From contig JAJFLF010000107.1 in NCBI GenBank assembly GCA_021772845.1, positions 1 to 5,868 on the forward strand: a stretch of DNA of 5,868 nt, written 5' to 3'. This document shows, piece after piece, positions 1 to 5,868 of the stretch; position 1 is the first letter of the stretch, and the number at the start of each line of letters is the position of its first letter. This DNA is from Mariprofundus sp. GTDB lineage: Bacteria; Pseudomonadota; Zetaproteobacteria; Mariprofundales; Mariprofundaceae. A program made the position numbers and the translations under genes. The notes beneath the pieces are model-generated. The model searched no databases and was not told where the DNA came from. It saw only the letters and a program-made list of their open reading frames with translations.

Positions 1-77
1 AATGAATGCATTTAATTCCCCTGATTGATCGTTATCATTATTAACGGTGGTTGATAAAAATCATTAGAAAGCAGCAC

Positions 78-93
78 TAATGAAATTAATGAA
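78..93. repeat. Short tandem direct repeat TAATGAA upstream of the regulator promoter
   Basis: TAATGAA occurs at 78-84 and again at 87-93, a 9-bp period. It lies just upstream of, or overlapping, where a -35 element would be for the TATAAA at 117-122, and no good -35 hexamer is visible there. Direct repeats in such a place can be activator sites, but the unit is short and AT-rich, so chance is a serious alternative. Confidence 0.25.
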
Positions 94-116
94 TCGTAGC
101 GGCACAGGGTACATGT

Positions 117-122
117 TATAAA
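117..122 (+). promoter_or_regulatory. Candidate -10 element for the LuxR/hydrolase regulator gene
   Basis: TATAAA at 117-122 is the best -10-like hexamer upstream of the gene starting at 183. The hexamer 17 bases upstream (TCGTAG, 94-99) is a poor -35, so the promoter, if real, would be weak or activator-dependent. Transcription would start near 129-130, right at the edge of the palindrome at 132-149. The call rests on sequence match only. Confidence 0.35.
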
Positions 123-131
123 ATCATGCAC

Positions 132-149
132 ATCACCCATATGGGTGAT
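132..149. promoter_or_regulatory. Perfect 18-bp palindrome, likely operator
   Basis: ATCACCCAT at 132-140 is followed directly by its exact reverse complement ATGGGTGAT at 141-149. After two mismatched pairs, three more bases on each side pair (TGC at 127-129 with GCA at 152-154). The length and symmetry suit a homodimeric HTH regulator. It lies between the candidate -10 (117-122) and the start codon at 183, a position where a bound protein would block transcription. Autoregulation by the downstream LuxR-type protein is a reasonable inference, but another regulator could bind. It has no spacer loop and no T-run, so it is not a typical terminator. Confidence 0.55.
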
Positions 150-182
150 AGGCACAAAGTTTTTTTCTGCTAAGCTATCTTT

Positions 183-1952
183 ATGAAGGCGAAGGAGATA
201 AGCAATCAATCCACGTTAACCGATCAGGATGAGCTGATCGGATTGGTGTATGAGGCTGTGTTGGAGCCAGCCTTATGGCCGCAACTGCTGGAGCAAATGA
301 ATCTCTATCTCAACGCAATTCCTGAACCGTTTGAGTCTGGTAGTGATGAGTCGATATCGCAGCAGAAGAATGATCACGATGCGCTTAAGTCGCATTTTAA
401 AAGGGCTGCGAAGATTCAACAGAAAGTATCACAACTGGAAAGTATTGCAGATGCATTGAGTCATGTTTTAAATCGGCTGCCTATTGGTGTCATGTTGGTG
501 CGGCGTGATGCAAGCGTAATTGTGAGTAATCAGCTGGCAACGGATATTGTTGAAACAGGTAAACATCTGTCTATTCAGCATGGTCAGTTATTGGCCAGTT
601 CATCTGTTCGAACACGTCAATTGCACGGATTGATTCGAGATTCATTTATGACGAATTCATCGATCTCTGAACAAGATGAAAAAAGTATGCTGAATATAGG
701 AACATCAGAGCAGGAAACACTGGTGTGGGTAACCACTTCAGCTTCGTTGCATTCAAGCATGGAACATGGAGAAAAACTGGCAGCAGTGTTTATGCATTCA
801 GCAAAAATGCAGCGTGAAGTTCCACTGACTTTATTTATCACTAAATTTCACCTTTCGAAGGGAGAATCACGTTTGATTAAGGTTATGCTTAATGGCTGTC
901 ATACCCTTAATGAGGCGGCGGAACATCTTTCAGTAAGTAAACATACAGCGCGTTCACAGATAAAGTCCATTTTTAGCAAAACAGGTTGCAACAGCCAAAA
1001 CGAATTGATCAAAAGAATACTGATTAGCCCTGCGGCAATGATTTCCGATCAAAATAAGGATGTAGTAATTAATCATAAAAACATACGGGGGCATCAATAT
1101 AATAATGAATATTTGTCCATGCATTTGCACGATGGGCGTCGATTGGTATGGAAAGAGTTTGGTTTGCCCGATGGTAAACCGGTGATGGTTTTTCATAGTC
1201 TTACTGGTGCGCATCCGGATTATCATGCGGCGAGTGAGAAGGGGCTCCGCTTGATCGTACCGGAACGTCCCGGTGCGCATGGCTCTGATCCACTGCATGG
1301 ACGAAATATTCTCGATTGGGCTGATGATGTACAGCAGCTTGCTGACCACCTGGAATTTGAGACTTTTTCATTGATCGGGTATAGCGCAGGCAGTCCTTAT
1401 GCATTGGCCTGTATCGATAAAATACCACATCGTGTTCGTAATATTTCATTGGTGAGTGCTATGGCTCCGGTCCGTTCAGAAGATGATTTGATTGGCATGA
1501 TCCCACTCAATTATACGGCGATGCGTTTGGGCCATAAATCGCCCGATTTGATGGTTGATTTTATGAAAGTTTTTTTAAAAGAACTTGAGCAAAACCCTGA
1601 CTCTTATTTTACAAATGTAGCCGATCATCAGCCCGATACAGACAGAGCTGTTTTACTCGAAGAGAAAACCAAAGCTCAGTTTATGCTGGCATTTCAATCT
1701 GCAGCTAAAGAAAACTTCCAGCAGATGTGTGATGAAATCACATTGTGTGCTTCTGATTGGCCCATTGATCTCAGTCGCTTTCAGGGGCAGATATCGATCT
1801 GGCATGGTCTGGATGACCCACTTGTACCGGTAGCAATGAGTAAGCGTATCGCTGCAATGGCAGTGGATCCAAAATTATATTTTATCGAAGGCTCAGGGAA
1901 TTACCTGACTTATAGTCATTGGGATAAGATCCTTTTGGAGCTTGAGGCTTGA
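183..1952 (+). CDS. LuxR-type transcriptional regulator fused to a C-terminal alpha/beta-hydrolase-fold domain
   Basis: This 589-residue cytoplasmic protein has three parts. Residues 15-45 carry an opening typical of some LuxR-type regulators (DELIGLVYEAVLEPALWPQL), and about 85-205 look PAS-like (LPIGVMLVRRDASVIVSN). Residues about 217-280 form a GerE-type helix-turn-helix (LNEAAEHLSVSKHTARSQIK, then ELIKRIL). Residues about 310-589 are an alpha/beta-hydrolase fold: FHSLTG at the oxyanion loop (337-342), nucleophile elbow GYSAG (Ser401), and acid in WHGLDDP (Asp544 or 545). The position that normally holds the catalytic His, after a G-x-G turn, reads SGNYL (Asn573); the nearest His is 579. 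The domain may therefore sense a ligand or be a weak enzyme. The ATG at 183 is the only plausible start because an in-frame TAA lies at 171-173. No good ribosome-binding site precedes it. The gene shares its strand and a tight junction with the outer-membrane protein gene downstream, its likely target or operon partner. The ligand is unknown. Confidence 0.85.
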   Translation: MKAKEISNQSTLTDQDELIGLVYEAVLEPALWPQLLEQMNLYLNAIPEPFESGSDESISQQKNDHDALKSHFKRAAKIQQKVSQLESIADALSHVLNRLPIGVMLVRRDASVIVSNQLATDIVETGKHLSIQHGQLLASSSVRTRQLHGLIRDSFMTNSSISEQDEKSMLNIGTSEQETLVWVTTSASLHSSMEHGEKLAAVFMHSAKMQREVPLTLFITKFHLSKGESRLIKVMLNGCHTLNEAAEHLSVSKHTARSQIKSIFSKTGCNSQNELIKRILISPAAMISDQNKDVVINHKNIRGHQYNNEYLSMHLHDGRRLVWKEFGLPDGKPVMVFHSLTGAHPDYHAASEKGLRLIVPERPGAHGSDPLHGRNILDWADDVQQLADHLEFETFSLIGYSAGSPYALACIDKIPHRVRNISLVSAMAPVRSEDDLIGMIPLNYTAMRLGHKSPDLMVDFMKVFLKELEQNPDSYFTNVADHQPDTDRAVLLEEKTKAQFMLAFQSAAKENFQQMCDEITLCASDWPIDLSRFQGQISIWHGLDDPLVPVAMSKRIAAMAVDPKLYFIEGSGNYLTYSHWDKILLELEA

Positions 1953-1993
1953 ATGATCCTGATGGTGTGACCTATTCATCAGTTAACAGAGAT

Positions 1994-2854
1994 GTGAAAA
2001 TAGTTTTACTGCTCTTGTGTTTGTCATTAGCTGGTCACCAAGCCAATGCAGCTGAAGCTGGCGCACGCGCCTATAATAATGCACCAGTCGGTTTGAATGT
2101 ACTGCAACTGCTTTATTTTCAATCACAAAGCAGTGGCGGAGCATTTCGTATTACAAGCCATGCTGGAGTTCTGCGTTATTATAGATATGTAGATTTATTC
2201 GGGCAGGCCGCACTGATTGGCGGCTTCCTTCCCTATGGCAAAGCGAAACTTTCAATTCCTGCCGCTGCAATTCACAAGCAGACAATCGGTATAAGTGATC
2301 CTACTCTGGTAATAGGTACGAGTTTTTTTGGAGCTCCGGCTTTGACGCACCAGCAATTCAAGAATTATAAACAGGACACCATCATCGCCGGCAGTCTACA
2401 GATTACAGCCCCGCTTGGCCGCTATGACTCGGTCAAAACCTTGAACATGGGTGGCAATCGCTGGGTGATCAAACCTGAGCTGGCTTTAACGCAGACTGTT
2501 GAAGACTGGCTATTCGAATTTTTTGGACATTATCATTATTATTCCAGTAATAAGGAATATCTGGGTAACCTGACCCGGGAGCAAAAAGGCCGCTGGGGAA
2601 TGGATGCACATATAAGCTATACGATCATGCGAGGTATGTGGCTATCCTTTGATTATCTGCGTCGTTGAGGAGGCGAGACTCGTATCAATGGTGTTAATCA
2701 GGGAGATCAGATCCGTGATACAACTCTTGGCGTTACTGCAAATATCTCATTCTCTCCAACCTACAGTGTCCAGCTCACCTACCGTGATGATGTAATTAAC
2801 CGCAACATATCCGAATCCCGTTCATTCACCCTGAAGTTGCAACGCCTATGGTAG
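1994..2854 (+). pseudogene. MetA-pathway/SphA-like outer-membrane beta-barrel protein, interrupted by in-frame TGA
   Basis: From GTG at 1994 the product begins with a Sec signal peptide (KIVLLLLCLSLAG, cleavage expected after ANA, residue 19) and the family-typical mature start AEAGARAYNNAPVG. Alternating beta-strand sequence follows, as in the 'MetA-pathway of phenol degradation'/SphA family of putative outer-membrane channels for hydrophobic compounds. TGA at 2666-2668 stops translation after 224 codons. The same frame then runs 61 more codons to TAG at 2852-2854, with clear family sequence (GGETRINGVNQGD) and a last strand ending in Trp (TLKLQRLW), the C-terminal signal used by the Bam machinery. 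The truncated product lacks that signal and probably does not assemble. An alternative TTG start at 1949 overlaps the upstream stop and has GGAG 8 bases before it, but would put 15 residues ahead of the signal peptide. Placement right after the regulator suggests an operon. Nonsense mutation, sequence error and read-through cannot be told apart here. Confidence 0.75.
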
Positions 2855-2881
2855 ATTAATTACTATTTATTTCGCAAACAG

Positions 2882-3232
2882 ATGACATCAATCAACCGGA
2901 CAGCCTTGTCGTATGCGTGTTTGAAAAAAATCCACTGCGCGGCAAGAAAAACGGCCAATGTTGTGCTTAATGTATTGTTCGGTGAACCCGCCATCGCAGT
3001 CGACACGCATATTTTCAGAGTCGGCAACCGCACCGGCCTGGCACGCGGAAAAACACCTCTCGATGTAGAAAAAGGGCTGCTTAAAGCTATCCCTTCAGAA
3101 TTCATGTTACACGCCCACCATTGGCTTATTCTGCACGGTCGTTACACCTGTACAGCCCGTAAACCAAAATGCCTTGAATGCCTCGTTAGCAACGAATGCC
3201 ATTGGCCAGAAAAAAACACCCCTATTCAATAG
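2882..3232 (+). pseudogene. nth: Endonuclease III (nth) remnant, 5'-truncated
   Basis: The 116-codon frame matches the C-terminal half of endonuclease III, a DNA glycosylase/AP lyase for oxidised pyrimidines. From about residue 14 it aligns without gaps to the E. coli protein (about 211 residues). Lys23 corresponds to catalytic Lys120 in RKTANVVLN, Asp41 to Asp138 in AVDTHIFRV, and Cys90, 97, 100 and 106 form the C-x6-C-x2-C-x5-C [4Fe-4S] set. About the first 100 residues of the family are missing, and the sequence just upstream (2855-2900) shows no trace of them. The helix-hairpin-helix motif LPGVG reads IHCAA, so DNA binding would be lost even in a folded fragment. The ATG at 2882 is only the first Met in the open frame, with no ribosome-binding site, and is probably not a real start. 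The piece lies directly behind the broken outer-membrane gene, so a deletion or rearrangement joint near 2855-2920 is likely. A functional nth is expected elsewhere in the genome. Confidence 0.85.
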
Positions 3233-3293
3233 TTTATAAATACCCCATTTAGCTTCATTGCATACTGATTCTTAACATATGAAAAAGTGTGTG

Positions 3294-5345
3294 TTATCGC
3301 CCCAGCAGCCGTTGAATCTTCACACTAAGCTTATCCGGACAAATTGGCTTATTCAACAGATCGTGGTGATCGAATTCACCTATCTGACTTAACGCTTCAG
3401 AGCGATCCTGGCTCGTGATAAACACGATGGGAACATCTCCATTAAAAGCACGAATTTCTCTCGCTTCATCTATACCATTTTTCACAGGCATCTGAATATC
3501 GGTAACTACGATATCGATTATATTTTGGTGTGCTGAGAATAACTCAACCGCATCTTTTCCGTTTTTAGCCTCTAATACACGATATCCTAGCATGCGCAGT
3601 GCTTCACTCGTCGACTTCAGAGTAAATTCCTGGTCATCAACCAGTAGAACCCCACAACCAGCGTCACATTGAGGCTGCATGGTGTTTTCATTCTGCTCTA
3701 TAGGCACTATTTCTTCAGCTGGAAGGTAGATGTTAAATGTGGAACCACGCCCCAACTCACTCTCTACCTGTAGCGCACCATGATGCGCATCAACAGTACT
3801 TGCAACCATGGCCAGGCCCAAACCTGTTCCTGTTCCAACACCCTTTGTTGTAAAAAAGGGTTTAAATATTTTTTCAATTTTATCTACTGCAATACCATAA
3901 CCATTATCTTTCACACTTAACCTGGCAAAATGATCAGATTCCAGTTTATATTTTTCTTTGAACCATGGCTCTGCCTTAAAAGGAGAAAGAGTCACTGATA
4001 TTTCTGGGCTACTGCTACTCTCTTTCACTGCATGGCAAGCATTGTTGACCAGATTGAGAAGAGCTTGCTGCAATTGCGTACTGTTACCATGCATCAGCAG
4101 ATCCTGTTCAGGAAGATGAAAATTAATATTGACCTGCTTGTCTGCAACAATAGAAATCAATCTATACGCCTCTTCAAGAAAACTTTTAAGCGCAAAATCT
4201 TCCATATCAACGGTACCCTTACGGGCAAAGGTAAGCAGGTGTCGAATTGTCTCCGATGCTCGCTGAGTCAGCATTTCAATATCATCCAGGTGCTGAAGAA
4301 TTCGAATATCCTCTTCACTCTTTATTCTAGCCAGGTAGCTATTGCCTGTAATACCATTAAGTAAATTGTTAAAGTCGTGGGAGATGCCTCCGACCAGTGT
4401 ACCTATCGCTTCCATTTTCTGAGCCTGGATAAACTGCTCCTGAATTTCCTGTTTTTCAGTCATGTCCTGCTGAATACTGACAAAGGAGCTGATTTTCCCC
4501 GGCCGGTCCAGAATCGGCGTGATTGTCCCCTCAACCGGATAGAAACTACCATCCTTTCGTCGATCTATCATCGATCCAGACCATACATCCCCGGCAGAGA
4601 TAGTATTCCACATCTCTTTATAATATGAATCATCCTGAGCATTACTCTTTAATATCGATGGATTACTACCAATCACCTCGTCGGAAGAGTATCCGGAAAC
4701 CGCTGAAAAGGCGGGGTTCACATACTCAATCACTCCCTTGTGGTCGGTGATCATAATAAGTTCCTTTGCGTGCTCAACCACCAGAGATAATTTATTCAAC
4801 AGGCGTTGAGATCGCATCTGGCTGGTCACATCAACAATCGTAGCGACATAACTAAGCTGATGATCATTCTGAAAATGATATGACCAGTGTAGTTCGGCAT
4901 TCATCTGTTTCCCATTGGGTGAAAGCAAGGATACAACCACTACCTCAGGACAGATACGTGACTGAGTGAGTATTGAAAAGGAGTCTTGCAGCCCTTTCAG
5001 GGCCTCCGGGTTCTGAATATAATGCCAGATTGTACTTCCCAACATCTATTGCTCAGAAAGATTCAGGCTCTCGCCAATCGCTCGATTGGCGAACAGGATC
5101 CGCCCTTCACCATCGCACTGCAACATACCAAAAGGAGCAGCATCAAGGGTAGAACGGAATTGCTGCACACTTTGCAGCAGACGATCTTTCATAAGGCCTA
5201 TAAAAAAACCTGCTGTTCCTCCAACAAACATTGGAACAATAAAACGAAACAGATCCGACTCATTGCCAGTACCATGCAAGGCCAGGCGACCAAATAGAGG
5301 CACAACAAACATACCAATCAGTGCATATTAATATCGTCGTTGCAT
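3294..5345 (-). pseudogene. Membrane-anchored hybrid sensor histidine kinase (PAS-PAS-HisKA-HATPase-REC), broken by two in-frame stops
   Basis: Read from ATG at 5345, the frame is 683 codons with TAA at codon 6 (5328-5330) and TAG at codon 100 (5046-5048), and no frameshift. Full-frame layout: two membrane segments (about 7-23 and 33-52), a first PAS domain (about 60-175, cut by the TAG), a second PAS domain (about 180-300, with ITDHKGVIEYVNPAFS), an HisKA dimerisation domain with phospho-accepting His323 in GGISHDFNNLLNGITG, an ATPase domain with N-box NLVNNACHA, G1 DNGYG, F-box FKPFFTTK and G2 GTGTGLGLAM, and a C-terminal receiver with acidic pair VDDQE, phospho-acceptor Asp616 (VVTDIQMP), Thr644 and Lys666 (NKP). 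All catalytic residues are intact, so the damage looks recent. The 583-residue piece from ATG at 5045, right behind the TAG, could be made by re-initiation as a soluble kinase, but no good ribosome-binding site precedes it. The start at 5345 is chosen for its GGAG and because it completes the first membrane segment. No partner response regulator is visible nearby, and the signal is unknown. Confidence 0.8.
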
Positions 5346-5350
5346 AGCCA

Positions 5351-5354
5351 CTCC
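5351..5354 (-). promoter_or_regulatory. Ribosome-binding site deciding the kinase start
   Basis: On the minus strand GGAG lies five bases before the ATG at 5345. The later in-frame ATGs (5312 and 5045) lack such a site. This supports 5345 as the original start and makes the TAA five codons later a disabling change, not an upstream untranslated stop. Confidence 0.6.
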
Positions 5355-5430
5355 ATGTGATCAACTATTCAAGTTCATTCCAAGCATGGAGAGATCCTTC
5401 TGCTAAAGACCCGGAAGAGAGTAAATCATT

Positions 5431-5467
5431 AATTTAGCATATAACAGGAAAGTTATATTGATTGCAA
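5431..5467 (-). promoter_or_regulatory. Candidate promoter of the hybrid kinase gene
   Basis: On the minus strand TTGCAA (5462-5467) is followed after 17 bases by TTATAT (5439-5444). An overlapping alternative is an extended -10, TGCTAAATT, with its hexamer at 5431-5436. Either would leave an untranslated leader of roughly 80-90 bases before the ATG at 5345. The hexamers match consensus only partly, so the exact promoter is uncertain. Confidence 0.35.
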
Positions 5468-5478
5468 CAAACGTGGAG

Positions 5479-5495
5479 TGCGGCAAATTGTCGCA
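5479..5495. promoter_or_regulatory. 17-bp imperfect palindrome upstream of the kinase promoter
   Basis: TGCGGCAA and TTGTCGCA flank a central A, and seven of eight pairs are complementary. The GCGGC-N5-GTCGC core resembles the GCGNC/GNCGC inverted repeat described for RegA/PrrA-type redox response regulators. That resemblance is inference from memory of the motif. It sits just upstream of the candidate -35 at 5462-5467, a usual activator position. Confidence 0.4.
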
Positions 5496-5730
5496 TCACA
5501 TATTAAAATGTAGAGAATTCTATCCATGCCTGCCCCTGTAATAGCCAGCACTAATCCTTCTATTCTTACCTGTTGCTTCCTGTTCGATAAACCAGAGATA
5601 TCATTGGTCTGAAAAAACAATTCCATTTTTCACATAAAAATATCATTTAATTTCAATAGAACACATCCGCTTATTCCAGCCCAAACATAAGTAATTCTGA
5701 GCAAAACAGTTTAAAAGCGAATGCCTTCTT
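5496..5730. other. Gene-free AT-rich spacer between kinase promoter region and insertion sequence
   Basis: No convincing gene, RNA gene or terminator is visible. The longest tempting frame is a 28-codon ATG frame at 5526 with no ribosome-binding site and no recognisable product. Together with 5346-5495 this makes a stretch without genes that holds only the divergent control sites and possibly old flanking DNA of the insertion element. Confidence 0.5.
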
Positions 5731-5744
5731 CCGGCCCAGAGTGT

Positions 5745-5773
5745 GTGAAAACGCTGATCATTAATGGTATGAT
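5745..5773 (+). promoter_or_regulatory. Candidate transposase promoter
   Basis: GTGAAA (5745-5750) and TATGAT (5768-5773) are separated by 17 bases and lie 29 bases before the transposase ATG. The -10 matches five of six consensus bases and the -35 four of six. The -35 lies within the presumed terminal repeat, a common arrangement in insertion sequences. Confidence 0.35.
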
Positions 5774-5802
5774 TATCTCACAACGTCTTGTGGGGTATTT
5801 TC

Positions 5803-5868
5803 ATGAAACGATTTGTTGTAGGAGAAAGCCGCAGCCAAAGCACGCTGTTTCCTGAGCTGCTGGATGAT
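5803..5868 (+). CDS. IS1182-family transposase, N-terminal 22 codons, runs off the window
   Basis: The frame opens MKRFVVGESRSQSTLFPELL and then DD. This is the characteristic beginning of IS1182-type DDE transposases, which open with a GExRSQxTLxPExLDD pattern before the conserved EDNPVRV segment that would lie just beyond the edge. A weak GGGG lies about seven bases upstream of the ATG. The catalytic DDE residues are beyond the window, so whether the gene is intact is unknown. The family call rests on a short but distinctive stretch. Confidence 0.75.
   Translation, partial: MKRFVVGESRSQSTLFPELLDD

Larger units (their letters stand above)
5732..5868 (+). mobile_element. Left end of an IS1182-like insertion sequence (partial)
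   Basis: The element is recognised from its transposase start at 5803. The outer boundary is a guess: the segment from about 5732, including GAGTGTGTGAAAACGC (5740-5755), has the look of a terminal inverted repeat. The matching right end is outside the window, so neither the inverted repeat nor a target duplication can be confirmed. The element reads away from the kinase gene, about 0.4 kb from its start. Confidence 0.45.

Noticed and set aside
24..48. Fur-box-like sequence (GATCGTTATCATTATT)
   Set aside because: Only half of the 19-bp Fur palindrome matches, the region is AT-rich, and nothing in the downstream genes points to iron.
12..209. 65-codon frame on the minus strand in the left control region
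   Set aside because: It spans the promoter and palindrome of the regulator gene, has no recognisable domain and no ribosome-binding site; chance frame.
954..1449. Two overlapping minus-strand frames inside the regulator gene
   Set aside because: They are antisense shadows of a clearly conserved coding region and show no family features.
1953..1970. ATG at 1953 as start of the outer-membrane protein, 8-12 bases after a GGAG
   Set aside because: It is in another frame and hits TGA after five codons; it cannot encode the signal peptide without a frameshift.
2666..2720. TGA in the outer-membrane gene as a selenocysteine codon
   Set aside because: I see no obvious hairpin of SECIS type just after the TGA, and the family is not known for selenocysteine; a nonsense change is simpler.
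3233..3293. Bidirectional terminator between the converging nth remnant and kinase gene
   Set aside because: Only a five-base stem with a one-base loop (CTATT-C-AATAG) is visible, with no GC-rich stem or T-run.
4032..5331. Plus-strand frames opposite the kinase gene
   Set aside because: They lie antisense to well-conserved PAS, HisKA and membrane segments and have no plausible product.
5526..5612. 28-codon plus-strand frame starting MPAPVIAST
   Set aside because: No ribosome-binding site, no homology recognised and very short.

Overview
The window looks like chromosomal accessory DNA of a Gram-negative, probably proteobacterial, organism. The reasons are an outer-membrane beta-barrel of the MetA/SphA type with a Sec signal peptide, an Nth-type endonuclease III fragment of proteobacterial character, a membrane-anchored hybrid histidine kinase, and the start of an IS1182-like transposase. 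The sequence does not allow a safe genus call.

Left part (1-2854, + strand): a control region of about 180 bases holds an exact 18-bp palindrome just downstream of a TATAAA-like -10 element. It is followed by one intact gene, a 589-residue LuxR-type regulator whose C-terminal half is an alpha/beta-hydrolase fold. In this domain the Ser nucleophile and acid are present, but the usual catalytic His position is Asn. Directly downstream, as an apparent operon, is a gene for an outer-membrane MetA-pathway/SphA-like protein. It is cut by an in-frame TGA, and the last 61 codons, including the terminal beta-strand, continue in the same frame.

Middle (2855-3293): a 5'-truncated endonuclease III (nth) remnant keeps the catalytic Lys and Asp and all four Fe-S cysteines. 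It has lost roughly the first half of the protein, and its helix-hairpin-helix motif is destroyed. Convergent to it on the - strand (3294-5345) is a PAS-PAS-HisKA-HATPase-REC hybrid kinase. All its catalytic motifs are intact, but the reading frame from its best start (ATG at 5345, with a good GGAG) is broken by TAA at codon 6 and TAG at codon 100.

Right part (5346-5868): a gene-free stretch of 457 bases carries the kinase promoter region and a 17-bp imperfect palindrome, then the left end of an IS1182-like element whose transposase gene runs off the window.

Taken together, one intact sensor-regulator sits beside three broken genes and an insertion sequence. The breaks in the two long pseudogenes are all nonsense codons (TGA, TAA, TAG) with no frameshift, each explainable by one C-to-T change. 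This suggests recent decay, sequence error or read-through. The most novel-looking item is the LuxR/hydrolase-fold fusion with a missing catalytic His, which may be a ligand sensor controlling a hydrophobic-compound outer-membrane channel.
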